Counted from the stretch's first letter, positions 8,308 to 18,814 are shown. The stretch: 43,520 bases of DNA from an uncultured Crocinitomix sp. (GCA_937139035.1 CAKZPK010000314.1:1-43520); one strand, 5' to 3'. Program-made: numbers and translations. The notes: generated by a model not told the origin, from the sequence alone.

Positions 8308-11300
8308 TTACTGGTTTCGCTTTCGATACTCGGTTGGGGTACAATTATAACGTCTTTTAAAAGCTTTATTAAATGCTTGAGGACTGTTAAAACCAACATC
8401 CATATAAATATGAGTAATGCTAATATTAGAACCTAAGAGTAAGCGAATTGCTTTTTCTAACCTAAAATTTTTAATGTACTCAGCGGTTGTTTGATTCGTG
8501 AATGCTTTGATTTTGTTGTGAACACTATTACGGTTTAATGCTAATTCTTTACAAAAGTCGATTACAGCAAAGTCTCCATCAGCATAGTGCTTTTCAAGTA
8601 TTGTTATGGCTTTCTCAAGAAACTCTGCGTCTAAAGGGGTGCATTTAATGTCTCTCGCTTGTAAAAATGGGTTTTCAGTAAATAATTTCTGCAATTTTTC
8701 ACGTTGTCTAAGAATATTAAATATTCGCGCTTTCAGCTCATTTGCATCAAATGGTTTATTGATATAGTCGTCAGCATTTTGATCAAAGCCCGTTATTCTG
8801 CTTTCAATATCCGCCTTTGCAGTAAGCAATACAACAGGAATATGACTGGTAATGATATTCGACTTTAAAGAAGTGAGCAATTCAATACCATCCTTTTTCG
8901 GCATCATGATATCACTCAGTATTAAATCAGGTTGCAGATCTAATGCAAGCTCTTCTCCTTCCATACCGTCCATTGCTATTGATAGATCAAAGTCAGAACT
9001 GAGTATACGCTGCAGTAAATCCATCATTTCATTATTATCCTCTACAATAAGAATTTTGGCCCTTTTAGCTTTTCCCTCATTCTTCTCCAATTCACTTTTG
9101 TTTGAAATAGACAATTCACTATCTTTTCTATTCTCTGAAGTATCGTCCTTTTTATGAACACTAAATTGTCCCGGAATAGTAACATCAAAAATCACACCTT
9201 CACTTCCATTATTTTTTGCAATAATTTCTCCTTCATGTAATTCAATAATTTGTTGACTTACGGAAAGACCTATCCCATTTCCAACATAATTGGCTGATCT
9301 CCCACGGAAGTGTCTATCAAAAATCAACTTTAATTCATGCGCTGGAATTGTTTCCCCTGTATTATGCACCGCAATTAATAAAGCATCTCCTTCGCGCCGC
9401 ACATAACAAGCAACTTCTCCATTTTCAGAAGTGTGAGCTAATGCATTTTTCAAGAGGTTATTGATAACAATTTTCAATCTGTTTTCATCTGCAATAAAAT
9501 CTTGATCCGAAACATTATTCTCAACTATGAAGTGAATATTTTTCTCTCGGAATGCAAATGAGAAATTCGTTTTTACTTGCAAAAAAAACTTTTCAAGATG
9601 AAAAGGGGATTTATGTAAGGACACCGTTCCTGTTTCAATTTTGGCAAGGTCCAATAATTCATCCACCATTTTTAATAGCTGATTCGTATTTTTCAATACG
9701 GAATTAAATACTACTTTATCCGCATCATTAGCCTTTGCTAATTGGTTTTTAATTGGGACCTGAATTAATGTAAGTGGTGTTCTAAATTCATGCGAAACAT
9801 TTGCAAATATGGTGTTTTTAACCTCAGCCAATTCTGCTTTTTGTTTGGTTTGGGTATGTTCAAGCTCAAGTTCAATTCTTTTCGCTTTCATTTCCAAAAC
9901 ATCTTTTTCTTTTTTGTTTTTAAACCTACGAAACAGTAAATAACCTACCACACCAACAAAAATGACAATGAATACTAATATTGAAATGTACAATTGTCTC
10001 AATTTTAATTTAGTGGACTGTTTGTTCAATCTTAAATCAGAGAGTTCCTTTTGTTGTTGTAAATCTTTGATCTCCGTCTCTTTTAATGATATTTCGTATT
10101 CAGATTGGATTTTAACAATATTGTCCTCTACATCACTAACACTTAAACTATCTTCTATTGTTTTGAAAATGGTAAATGATGACAATGCTTTTTCAAACTG
10201 TCCATTTTCCCGATAAGCTTCACTAAGTTCTGAATAGGTATACATTCGTTCTTCATTATACTGTCCTTTTTGAGTGAATTTCAAATGTTCTTCAAAAGCA
10301 TTAATAGCTTCTTTATACTTTCCTTGTCGCGTATTAATTCTTCCTTTTACTCTTAGATAATTAGAGTTTTCTATGAAAACATCAGGTACATAAGATTCAA
10401 TTAACCCTTCAAAATGAGTAATTGCCATCTCTTCATTCTCTTCAGCCAAGTATGACTCCACTATTACTAAATCTGTAGCCATTCGTAACTTCTGAGTGTT
10501 GTAATCTTCGATTGCCAATTCAAGATATTTCCTCGACATTTCATATTGCTCAAGATTGCCGTACAAAACTGCCATATCATAATACACATTTGCGCGCATT
10601 CCGATCTTTGCTTCATCAATTAATGCCGTATCCACCCACTCCAATGTTTCTATATAAGCCTCTTCTGCTTTGTCATAATCTTCAGTGATTATATATAGTC
10701 CTGCAAGCATTCTTTTAGCAGAATAAAACGTATGTTTTTCATCAACATCTTCTGCAATTCTTATTGTTTCCACAAGAACTTTAGCGGCAGGCTCATACTC
10801 TTCTAACCTAACATATAAATTACCAATCATGCTTAAATTCTGGCATTTCTCTCTTTGCCAACCTAACTCGTCATTCAAAAGATTAGATTCATAATAACAC
10901 TCTAAAGCAGGTTGTATACTATCTGCCCTAGAGTATGCATATGCTAATGTTTTTAACCCCACCGTTTCTTGAGCTTTACTTCCTAACTCTCTCGAAACAT
11001 TGGTAATTTCCTGACAATAATAAATACTTGAATCAAGGTTTTGCAAAACTAAATGCCCATATAATTGACACCAAAGCGCTGTTAGCATCCCTGTTTTATT
11101 TCCCCATTTGCGACATTTTTCATATGCTTCTTGCGAATACTGGAATGCCTCTTGTGTACCAATCCTTGACATCATTTTATATTGAGTTCCACTCATCATT
11201 CGCACAGAATCATTCGATAAATTAAAATAGTGTATAGCAGAATCAAGACTTCCTGGATATTCATTATCAACCAATAAAGATGGCTTGTGCCTTTCCATTT

Positions 11301-11799
11301 CAAACCAACATGCCCCAAGTAATTTAGCACTTCCTATTTTACGCGCTCGGTCAAGAATAGCTCTAGCTCTTTTACGAGCCAACTCTGTCCCCTCTAGCGT
11401 GTTTAAACAACGCGTGTGTAATAGGTCACAATGAATCGCGTCAATTTCATACCCATTTTCAGAAAACCATTTGGAACATGCCTCAAGCATAGATTTTACT
11501 GTATTAACATTTCCCGTTTCGTGTATAACGTCAGCTTCAATAAAATAGCTTTTACAATATCCCCAGCGATAACCATTCACAAGCGCCTCTCTTCGTGCTA
11601 ATTTTGTATAAATTAATGCGGTATCTAAATTAAAGGGCTGTTGAGCATTGGCTAGGTCCAAAATGGTGTTGATATGTTCAATTCCATGCTGCGTTGTAGC
11701 AATTTCTTTCATACTATCAATATGAGCACGAGTATAGTATTGACTGATAGAATTAAGTGACACTATCAACAAAAGTAGAGAGAGAATCTTTTTAATCAT
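8308..11799 (-). CDS. Hybrid two-component sensor (TPR, histidine kinase, receiver, AraC output)
   Basis: I choose the ATG at 11799, because it starts directly at the signal sequence MIKKILSLLLLIVSLNSISQ; a start at 11820 would add seven residues. The 1163-residue product has periplasmic TPR-like repeats (about 30-560), one membrane helix (about 600-622) and a histidine kinase with H-box FANVSHEFRTPLTLI (phospho-accepting H670), N-box NLLKNALAHT and G-box GNGIGLSVSQQI. A receiver domain follows (LIVEDNNEMM, LILSDIMMPKKDG with D963, then ADDYINKPF), and an AraC/XylS helix-turn-helix ends the protein (RLEKAIRLLLGSNISITHIY, FNSPQAFNKAFKRRY). One protein therefore senses, relays and activates transcription. 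In Bacteroidota such HTCS proteins usually control neighbouring operons, often for glycans and with beta-propeller sensors; here the sensor is TPR and no glycan enzyme is adjacent. The downstream T9SS cargo gene is one possible target (inference). Confidence 0.93.
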   Translation of the reverse strand: MIKKILSLLLLIVSLNSISQYYTRAHIDSMKEIATTQHGIEHINTILDLANAQQPFNLDTALIYTKLARREALVNGYRWGYCKSYFIEADVIHETGNVNTVKSMLEACSKWFSENGYEIDAIHCDLLHTRCLNTLEGTELARKRARAILDRARKIGSAKLLGACWFEMERHKPSLLVDNEYPGSLDSAIHYFNLSNDSVRMMSGTQYKMMSRIGTQEAFQYSQEAYEKCRKWGNKTGMLTALWCQLYGHLVLQNLDSSIYYCQEITNVSRELGSKAQETVGLKTLAYAYSRADSIQPALECYYESNLLNDELGWQREKCQNLSMIGNLYVRLEEYEPAAKVLVETIRIAEDVDEKHTFYSAKRMLAGLYIITEDYDKAEEAYIETLEWVDTALIDEAKIGMRANVYYDMAVLYGNLEQYEMSRKYLELAIEDYNTQKLRMATDLVIVESYLAEENEEMAITHFEGLIESYVPDVFIENSNYLRVKGRINTRQGKYKEAINAFEEHLKFTQKGQYNEERMYTYSELSEAYRENGQFEKALSSFTIFKTIEDSLSVSDVEDNIVKIQSEYEISLKETEIKDLQQQKELSDLRLNKQSTKLKLRQLYISILVFIVIFVGVVGYLLFRRFKNKKEKDVLEMKAKRIELELEHTQTKQKAELAEVKNTIFANVSHEFRTPLTLIQVPIKNQLAKANDADKVVFNSVLKNTNQLLKMVDELLDLAKIETGTVSLHKSPFHLEKFFLQVKTNFSFAFREKNIHFIVENNVSDQDFIADENRLKIVINNLLKNALAHTSENGEVACYVRREGDALLIAVHNTGETIPAHELKLIFDRHFRGRSANYVGNGIGLSVSQQIIELHEGEIIAKNNGSEGVIFDVTIPGQFSVHKKDDTSENRKDSELSISNKSELEKNEGKAKRAKILIVEDNNEMMDLLQRILSSDFDLSIAMDGMEGEELALDLQPDLILSDIMMPKKDGIELLTSLKSNIITSHIPVVLLTAKADIESRITGFDQNADDYINKPFDANELKARIFNILRQREKLQKLFTENPFLQARDIKCTPLDAEFLEKAITILEKHYADGDFAVIDFCKELALNRNSVHNKIKAFTNQTTAEYIKNFRLEKAIRLLLGSNISITHIYMDVGFNSPQAFNKAFKRRYNCTPTEYRKRNQ

Positions 11800-11867
11800 G
11801 TTATAACAAATTGGGTTCAAGAAGTGGTAAGCAAACTATTTTTCCTAAGGAGTATAATTTCCTCTAA

Positions 11868-11875
11868 CAAAAATA
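11868..11875 (-). promoter_or_regulatory. Possible -7 box for the hybrid sensor gene
   Basis: The minus strand reads TATTTTTG, matching TAnnTTTG, 68 bases before the ATG at 11799. No -33 partner is clear and the region is AT-rich, so a chance match is possible. Confidence 0.35.
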
Positions 11876-11953
11876 TTAATTGCATTTAAAAACATTCATG
11901 ATGCTTAACTATGATAACGCGAAAATATGGAAAAAGTAATGGTATTCTGTCGA

Positions 11954-14224
11954 TTATTTCACCTCAGCAGTGACAGAAATTTCTTTTTGTTGGTTTTCAA
12001 TATTGGCTTTAATCACCAATTTACGAACGGACAACCCATTTAGGTTTTTGGTATTCAAAATAACAGATACTTTCCCTTCCTCTCCTGGTTCAAGTTCGGT
12101 TTTATCCAATTCATACGACAAACAATCACATTCTAATTCAACACCTTCAATAATCAATTTTTGCTCTCCTGTATTTTTAAATGTAAAAGTGTGTTTTAAA
12201 GTGTCTCCCTTAGTAACGTCTCCAAAATCATGGATTTGACTGTTGAACTTCATTTCTGCATAGGTTGTATCTTGCTTTGCAAAGCTCACACTTTGAATTT
12301 CAATTTTTCTTTCTAACGCAGCTTTACGGCTGTATACTGAGTTCTTTTTATCATTGACATTATCACTTATCAGTGTGTTAGCGGTGTATTCTCCAAACGG
12401 AATTTGAACGAATGTAAGATCACCTCCATTTGTTGCATTATGATCTAAATATGGGGCAAATACACCATCATCATATTTATAGAGATAATTAATTAAGCTT
12501 GAAATTCTACGCTTCGTAAGGTTTACATTATAATCTGTCTTAGCCAGTGGGCTTGCAAAACCTTTTACTGTCACTTCAATTGCGTATCCTTTATCTAATT
12601 CTATTTTTAGTAACCGTGTAAACTCTTCTAAATCTGCCACACCTTGACGCACAAATTCTAAAAAGAAATCATCAATATCTTCTTTCGCTTCCTCGGCTTT
12701 ATCACCTGACAAACCTTGTGCATATTCTCTTTTATACTTCTCCTCCAATCCCACGTAATCATCATATGATTCAAGGTAGGTTAATTTAGTTGTTGTATCT
12801 CTAGTTCGAGGATTCGGTTCATCATTATGAAAGTATAAGGTTACTGGCAGTTTTTTATTTAAATCTGTTAATGATTCAAAACGCGTTGGAGGTTCAAGAA
12901 TTGGTAAATGCGCAGCGAAAATATCATTACAACACGTTGGGTTTTTCGCATAATTTACGCCCACACGATTAGTTGAATAATAGAAACGCTCTTTCTTTTG
13001 GTCAATTATAAAATAAGTATCGTTTTGTGAAGAATTAACGGGAATCCCCATGTTTTTAGGATTCATAAAGCGCATTTCTTGATTCTCAGCCCAGAAAATA
13101 TCCTGCCCTCCAAATCCTTGAAACCAAGAAGAGCTAAAGTATAACCTGTTCTGCAGTGTATCATAAAATGGAGTAATATCATCATCCAAACTATTTACTC
13201 CTCTACCCGCATTTCTTGGCTTACCGTATTTATTTCCAGCCGTAACAGTGCTATACCAAATATCTAATCCTCCAACTGATTTTTCTCGATTTGAAACAAA
13301 AAACAAATACTCTTTCCCGTTAATTGAAGTGCTATGCGGCATAGTAGTAACAACCCCTGGGGCATTAATGATTTCACCCAAACTATCAACATCTGTTATT
13401 CTTCCATCTTTTACTTTACCTACATATATTTTACACTCAAAATTTTGATTACATCTTGAAAAATAAAACCTTTTTTTATCCGGACTAAATGAACCATTAG
13501 CACCATTAGTCCCTTTTTCTTTAACACCTTTTAGCAAACCTACATTATTGAATGTACTGTCTTCCTGGTCTGCTGTATAAATTTGCAACGAATACTCCTT
13601 GGTAAGCACCTCCTCATTATAGTTAATAGAATCTGCCTTGAGAGAAGTAAACCAAAGTTGATTATTATAAATAACTGGAGCAAGTTCAGCGTCTTTTGAA
13701 TTAACTGGAGCAGGCAGTGGTTTGGTCAAGTAGTCGGTTGTATCATTCACGGCTTTAATTGCCCATAAACAGCTTTTTATACTTTGCTGCGACTTTTTAT
13801 ATTCATACCCTTTTTTCTTTTTTTTAAAGACTTTTTTTGTGAGTTTCCAATGTTCTAATGAAGACTGATATTTGCCATTGTATTGCTCCATTGTTGCCAA
13901 CCAAAAAATACTGCGAGGATAAATAAGCCCATTCTCTTTTGCATAGACACGTGCATAATAATACTCGGCCTTTTTATAATCCTTATACTTCCGTTGTGCC
14001 TCTGCAAATTTCCAAAGTACCTCAACTGAATTTGAATCAATATCCATGGCACGTTCATAATATTTGATGGCATAATAGTAATCACCTTCAACTATTTTTT
14101 CATCTGCAAATTCCATCATTTGCGTAAATGATTGTGCCGTGCAAAATTGAGGCGCTAGGTTTGTTAAGACAAAACCTAATAATAATTTTAACGCAAAGTG
14201 TTTACTTGATTTGATTATGGCCAT
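11954..14224 (-). CDS. T9SS-associated TPR / WD40-like / OmpA protein fused to DUF1573
   Basis: I prefer the ATG at 14224, 2 bases after the PorP/SprF stop, because it begins just before the signal peptide; the in-frame ATG at 14245 overlaps that gene. The 756-residue product has TPRs (about 24-105: GDYYYAIKYYERAMDIDSNS), PD40/WD40-like propeller strands (about 180-440: NGSFSPDKKRFYFSRC, TPFYDTLQNRLYFSSS) and a diverged OmpA-like peptidoglycan-binding domain (about 530-640: VKGFASPLAKTDYNVNL and RKAALERKIEI). It ends in a DUF1573 beta-sandwich (about 660-756: HDFGDVTKGDTLKHTFTFKN and ECDCLSYEL). The first three modules match PorE-type T9SS proteins, which tie the secretion apparatus to the peptidoglycan. 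The added DUF1573 domain, often found in envelope proteins of Bacteroidota, is unusual. It follows PorP/SprF directly. Confidence 0.8.
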   Translation of the reverse strand: MAIIKSSKHFALKLLLGFVLTNLAPQFCTAQSFTQMMEFADEKIVEGDYYYAIKYYERAMDIDSNSVEVLWKFAEAQRKYKDYKKAEYYYARVYAKENGLIYPRSIFWLATMEQYNGKYQSSLEHWKLTKKVFKKKKKGYEYKKSQQSIKSCLWAIKAVNDTTDYLTKPLPAPVNSKDAELAPVIYNNQLWFTSLKADSINYNEEVLTKEYSLQIYTADQEDSTFNNVGLLKGVKEKGTNGANGSFSPDKKRFYFSRCNQNFECKIYVGKVKDGRITDVDSLGEIINAPGVVTTMPHSTSINGKEYLFFVSNREKSVGGLDIWYSTVTAGNKYGKPRNAGRGVNSLDDDITPFYDTLQNRLYFSSSWFQGFGGQDIFWAENQEMRFMNPKNMGIPVNSSQNDTYFIIDQKKERFYYSTNRVGVNYAKNPTCCNDIFAAHLPILEPPTRFESLTDLNKKLPVTLYFHNDEPNPRTRDTTTKLTYLESYDDYVGLEEKYKREYAQGLSGDKAEEAKEDIDDFFLEFVRQGVADLEEFTRLLKIELDKGYAIEVTVKGFASPLAKTDYNVNLTKRRISSLINYLYKYDDGVFAPYLDHNATNGGDLTFVQIPFGEYTANTLISDNVNDKKNSVYSRKAALERKIEIQSVSFAKQDTTYAEMKFNSQIHDFGDVTKGDTLKHTFTFKNTGEQKLIIEGVELECDCLSYELDKTELEPGEEGKVSVILNTKNLNGLSVRKLVIKANIENQQKEISVTAEVK

Positions 14225-14226
14225 AT

Positions 14227-15231
14227 TTACAAATAGTCGGGACAAATTCTATGCTGGATATCCTTAGGTTTAAAGAGATGTAAAATATACTGTACTGAAA
14301 ATTCTAGTCCTCCACGAACATTACTTGCTGGGGCCAATTGAGATACGTTTACATCATAACTAATCCCGGCTGTCCACTCATTATAATAAGCACCTGCAGT
14401 AATATAAACCGCATCCTTATTTCTGAACCAAAGACCTGCATATGGAGCGATAAACTCGCCTTTTTTATCTTTATAGAGATAGCGCACATTTGATCCAAAT
14501 ACTAATTCTTTATATTTCCCTTGGAACTGCATAAAAACACCTGGCTGCAAGTCCCACTCAAAGTTTAATTTATAAAGAGCTTTTGCATGAATAACAACTC
14601 GCTTATCACGTTTTATAAGTTCATTACCATAAAAACTTTGCTTGGCTTGCGGTAAATTAAACCACCCAATTCCTGCAGTTATTTTCTTACGTGCTTCAGG
14701 CTGATACGTATAAATTGCTCCTATTGAAAAATTAAGTCCTGTTCTGCTTGTTGTGGTTAATGACTCCATAGTGGGCAAGTCTGGATCATAGTAAAACCCG
14801 TTAAATTGATTGTCGAAGTTGAGTTGCGAAAAATCGATCCGTTTATGATTAAAACCTATTTGTAAGCCCGGAGTTATCGAATGTGTCGAGTCTAAATCTA
14901 AAAAACGCTGATAACTACTCGACAAATTCATTTCAACTGTACGATAATTACCGTCACCTGCCGCATCATGAAATATATTAACCGCATGAAACAAGCCTGG
15001 TAAAATCAATCCCTCTCTATTTTCAGCGGAAAGTGCCAAGGTATTGAAAGGACGAGAAACAGCTCGCCATTGACTACGTTGATTGGCAGTAAATCTCCAA
15101 TCACCCTCAAAATTTCCTGTAAGCGCTGGGTTTAAATAAACAGGATTCATGTAAAACTGTGAAAAGTGAATATCCTGTGCCTTTGATGAAAGACCAAGAC
15201 TAATGAACAATATGAATAGTAATCCTTTCAC
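14227..15231 (-). CDS. PorP/SprF family type IX secretion protein
   Basis: The 334-residue protein has a signal peptide (about 1-18) and opens with AQDIHFSQFYMNPVYLNPAL, the hallmark N-terminus of PorP/SprF proteins, followed by TANQRSQWRAVSRPFNTLAL. The remainder alternates amphipathic strands expected of an outer-membrane beta-barrel. In Flavobacterium johnsoniae, SprF is required to export the type-B cargo SprB, and genes for such pairs are usually adjacent. Here the gene lies 4 bases after a giant type-B cargo gene, so it probably serves or retains that cargo at the surface. It is followed at 2 bases by the OmpA/DUF1573 protein gene. Family membership is firm; the pairing is inferred from position. 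Confidence 0.92.
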   Translation of the reverse strand: MKGLLFILFISLGLSSKAQDIHFSQFYMNPVYLNPALTGNFEGDWRFTANQRSQWRAVSRPFNTLALSAENREGLILPGLFHAVNIFHDAAGDGNYRTVEMNLSSSYQRFLDLDSTHSITPGLQIGFNHKRIDFSQLNFDNQFNGFYYDPDLPTMESLTTTSRTGLNFSIGAIYTYQPEARKKITAGIGWFNLPQAKQSFYGNELIKRDKRVVIHAKALYKLNFEWDLQPGVFMQFQGKYKELVFGSNVRYLYKDKKGEFIAPYAGLWFRNKDAVYITAGAYYNEWTAGISYDVNVSQLAPASNVRGGLEFSVQYILHLFKPKDIQHRICPDYL

Positions 15232-15235
15232 TTTT

Positions 15236-18200
15236 TTATTTCAATACAGTTACATTTCCTTTTATCAAATTCTCTTGCCCGTCAAAACAAACAACTTGCA
15301 AATGATAGACATACACATCTGGATCGACAGGTTTCCCTTTATAAGTTCCATCCCATCCAACAGATTGATCATTCGTTTCAAACACTAACTCTCCCCAACG
15401 ATCAAAAACCTTAAATTGAATTTCCTCTAAATTTAAACCTCTTACGAATAGTTCGTCATTATTATTGTCTCCATTAGGTGAAAAGGCATTTGGCACAAAA
15501 ATATAAACCTCACCACACACATATTCATAGGTTTTCACAGTTACCTCAGCGCTTGTATTACAAACGCCGTCTGTCATTAAAACGGTATAGGTTCTTGTTT
15601 CATTTAATGTTACATCTGTGACTCTTGAAGTTGGATTTTCAACACCTGTGGATGGCACCCACAAATAATCAAAACCAGTTGGGAAAGCCTCCAAGGTTGA
15701 TGTACCTCCTTCTGGAATCAAATCAGGTGTAGCAGTTGCGTATATACTCGCAGGGTCTAGTTCTCTCACTTCCACCCAAACAGAATCATATATAGTGCAG
15801 CCTAAATCTGTTACGGCGGTTAAATAAAAATACATTGAGCTTGGAGGAGCCGCAGAAGCATAACCTCCAGATTCGGCTATTATATAAGCATCTGGCGCCC
15901 AATCAAAATCCATTTCAACCTCAGGAATTAAATTTTCTGCATATAATTGAACCGTATCTCCCAAACATATGGTCGTATCACTTAAAACATCAATTGCACC
16001 GCTCACAAAAGTTACGGTAACAGAATCCACCAGATCGCAGAGTTCCCACCCATTTGAGACTTTGACGTAATAAGTTGTAGTTGTGATAGGACTAACAGTA
16101 ATCATTGAATCCATATCATGGTCATTGAGCATAGTTCCAAAATCTGGATCTTCAGACCAAATAAATGAAGTTGCCGCACCAAAAGAATTGGCCCAAATAT
16201 CATAAGTAAATTCATCACAAACAATCGTGTCATTTGACACTAATAATTCTAATTCAGGATATACAGTAATTACCTTTTTTGCAGTATCTGTTAATCCACA
16301 AATGGTGTCTTCAATTGTTAATATTACTTCGTAAGTCCCAGGTTCAGTGAAAAGCACTACAGGGCTAGCTCCATCCTCTATAATTTCACTTCCTGGCCCA
16401 AATTCCCAGTCAAAATTAACAGTATCGTTACTTTCGTTTTCAAAAGTTAATGTTAGTGGTGCACAACCTTCAAGCAAAGCCACTTCAAAATTAGCCACTG
16501 GAACAATTTCAAAATCGAACTTATAAAGTACATTATTACACCTTGAGCTTAAATTAACTTCTGACCAAGCACCTGGTGTTGATGGAAAATCACTGAAACC
16601 ACCGCATCCACCACAAACAGATTGATAAACAACTCCGTATTTATCAAATCGAGAAGTCCCGCCATCTACATGCGCTTGAGAATCATCCCCGCCCATATAT
16701 GTTCCATATAAAAGGGATTCAACATTCCTTTCTAATACAATCATATAAAAATTAAAACCGTCACCTGCGTCGTCGTCAAAAGCATCATCAGATGTTGGCA
16801 TGCCGTCGGTAGGAGCACCGCCGGGTAAAATATTTCCGCCCCAACCAGAAACGTATACATTTCCACAAAAATCAACTAAAAAAGCCGAGGGAGAAATATC
16901 AGTTGTACTGGAGCCATTGCCAAATACAGTAGTATAATCAGTTGCGTCTAAATCTGGATTTAATTTCCAAATAAATTGAGAACTTCCAGGATTTGAGTAT
17001 GCTCCTGGACTAGTAGGCATTGCTCCTAAACTTTGCCCAACAATATAAATATTGTCCCAACGATCTACCTCAACAAAAAATACTTGGTCATATAACGAGG
17101 TTCCAACATAAGTGGCCTGAATAATCGCATCACCATCTTCGTTAATTTTCGCAACATAACCATCAGCCTTTCCTCCGCTTGCCGAAGGTTGAATTCCTCC
17201 GACTGTTCCATTCAAGTCGAACGAAGTAGTCCCTCCTGCAAAAATCACGTTATAACTTGAATCAATTTTCACTGAATAGCCAGCATCATTATTTGACCCA
17301 CCATAGTAGCTTGACCATATTAATCCTGAAAAATCAGCCTCAATTTTAAACACAACAGCATCTTGATATCCACCATTGGTCATTTGAAAACCACTTTCAA
17401 CAGGAAAATCATTCGACCAAGTACTTGAGGTTACTATAATATTATTTAGCGAATCCAACATGATTTCACCTCTAAATTGATCACCATAGTTAGTTGTCAA
17501 TGAATCGTAATGTGCCGCTGAAGAATAATCAAACGAAGTTGTTTTAAAATTGACACCGTCATTTTTACTTCCTCCTACATAAGTTGATCCCATTAAATCT
17601 AATCCGTTAGAACTAAACTTTGCGACATAAATATCTGTTCCAGTCATTCCAAAATTAGTCCCATTATAAAGCACCGTAAAAGGATCTCCTCCACCAAACT
17701 CATCTTGGAAACCATCTTCAATTGGAAAATCTGTACTTGAAGTTGCACCATATAAATAAACGTTGTTATCACGATCGCAAATTAAACTATGCACCGTTTC
17801 CGTTCCTTGCGTATTATCTCCACCACCAATAAAATTGGTCCACAACATGGTCGTTCCATCCTCGCTGTATTTAGACACAAACACATCTGTAGTTGGTGAA
17901 CCAACCAAAATCATAGTAATATTCGGTGTAGTATTCCATGCAGGTCCAGGAGTAGGATAAGTATTTCCATAGATTGTTCCGGCGCTATATCCTTTTCCAT
18001 CATACGCATAGGTCGCAGTCATTCCAAAATTATCGGTTGTCGATCCACTATAGGTCGCAAATATTAATTCTGGATCAATGATTAGCTCTATATCTTTATC
18101 GTAATCACCAATTTCATAAGTAAGCACATCTTGATTTAAAACAAATGCACATTCAATCTCTACTATTTTACCGTTCTTAATTTGGTAGGCATAAGGCTTT

Positions 18201-18814
18201 TTTTCTTGAACCTCTCCTAAATCAGAAGTCACAATTAAGTTACCGTGCTTATTTAGTTTAATCCTTTCATGTCCCTCATATTTGATTTGAATTTGATCAG
18301 CATCCTTATTCGGTGCAACATGAAATTCATACTTTAAAGCACCTTCCTGCTCTAAAAACAATAAATCGATTCCATTATATAATTGGTGATAGGTAATATG
18401 ATGATAGCCATAAACCTCAGAAGCCCAATGTTGCTCATTGTTTCCTAAAAAGTAATTGTTGTAATAAGAAGTTTGATATTTTTTAGTGGTTTCTACATTT
18501 AGATTTGCTCCTAAAAATGTTGCAGCAATAAGGTCTTGTTTAAATATCAATGAATCTCCTTTACCAAAAGAATGATCTGGGTTGGCATGAGAATGTTGTA
18601 ATTCAGAATAATCCATAAAATGATAAAGAATCCTTCCTTGTTCTAACCAAATGCTTCCAGAAGGCAGCTTTGCACGATACAAAACCCCATTAGGCCATTG
18701 CCCCTTATTCTCAAAAAACTCATATTCACCCTGAGGTACATCTATCTCCTGTCCCCAACCGAGACCAGATATAAATACAATAAACACTAAAATTATTTGT
18801 TGTAAACGCACCAT
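15236..18814 (-). CDS. Giant surface protein with T9SS type-B (CHU_C) sorting domain
   Basis: The 1192-residue protein has a signal peptide (about 1-21). An N-terminal 'DUF7948'-type domain follows (about 29-245: FFENKGQWPNGVLYRAKLPS and FLGNNEQHWASEVYGYHHIT), then SBBP-like repeats (about 255-700, with AKFSSNGLDLMGSTYVGGSK and repeated YGGSNNDAG-like units) and PKD-type immunoglobulin folds (for example GCAPLTLTFENESNDTVNFD and FTEPGTYEVILTIED). The last ~95 residues are a gliding-motility-type C-terminal domain with VPNAFSPNGDNNNDELFVRG, KVFDRWGELVFET and WDGTYKGKPVDPDVYVYHL. Type-B domains direct export through the type IX system and usually need a PorP/SprF partner, which the next gene encodes. 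No catalytic domain is seen, so adhesion or matrix binding is the likely role (inference). Confidence 0.9.
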   Translation of the reverse strand: MVRLQQIILVFIVFISGLGWGQEIDVPQGEYEFFENKGQWPNGVLYRAKLPSGSIWLEQGRILYHFMDYSELQHSHANPDHSFGKGDSLIFKQDLIAATFLGANLNVETTKKYQTSYYNNYFLGNNEQHWASEVYGYHHITYHQLYNGIDLLFLEQEGALKYEFHVAPNKDADQIQIKYEGHERIKLNKHGNLIVTSDLGEVQEKKPYAYQIKNGKIVEIECAFVLNQDVLTYEIGDYDKDIELIIDPELIFATYSGSTTDNFGMTATYAYDGKGYSAGTIYGNTYPTPGPAWNTTPNITMILVGSPTTDVFVSKYSEDGTTMLWTNFIGGGDNTQGTETVHSLICDRDNNVYLYGATSSTDFPIEDGFQDEFGGGDPFTVLYNGTNFGMTGTDIYVAKFSSNGLDLMGSTYVGGSKNDGVNFKTTSFDYSSAAHYDSLTTNYGDQFRGEIMLDSLNNIIVTSSTWSNDFPVESGFQMTNGGYQDAVVFKIEADFSGLIWSSYYGGSNNDAGYSVKIDSSYNVIFAGGTTSFDLNGTVGGIQPSASGGKADGYVAKINEDGDAIIQATYVGTSLYDQVFFVEVDRWDNIYIVGQSLGAMPTSPGAYSNPGSSQFIWKLNPDLDATDYTTVFGNGSSTTDISPSAFLVDFCGNVYVSGWGGNILPGGAPTDGMPTSDDAFDDDAGDGFNFYMIVLERNVESLLYGTYMGGDDSQAHVDGGTSRFDKYGVVYQSVCGGCGGFSDFPSTPGAWSEVNLSSRCNNVLYKFDFEIVPVANFEVALLEGCAPLTLTFENESNDTVNFDWEFGPGSEIIEDGASPVVLFTEPGTYEVILTIEDTICGLTDTAKKVITVYPELELLVSNDTIVCDEFTYDIWANSFGAATSFIWSEDPDFGTMLNDHDMDSMITVSPITTTTYYVKVSNGWELCDLVDSVTVTFVSGAIDVLSDTTICLGDTVQLYAENLIPEVEMDFDWAPDAYIIAESGGYASAAPPSSMYFYLTAVTDLGCTIYDSVWVEVRELDPASIYATATPDLIPEGGTSTLEAFPTGFDYLWVPSTGVENPTSRVTDVTLNETRTYTVLMTDGVCNTSAEVTVKTYEYVCGEVYIFVPNAFSPNGDNNNDELFVRGLNLEEIQFKVFDRWGELVFETNDQSVGWDGTYKGKPVDPDVYVYHLQVVCFDGQENLIKGNVTVLK

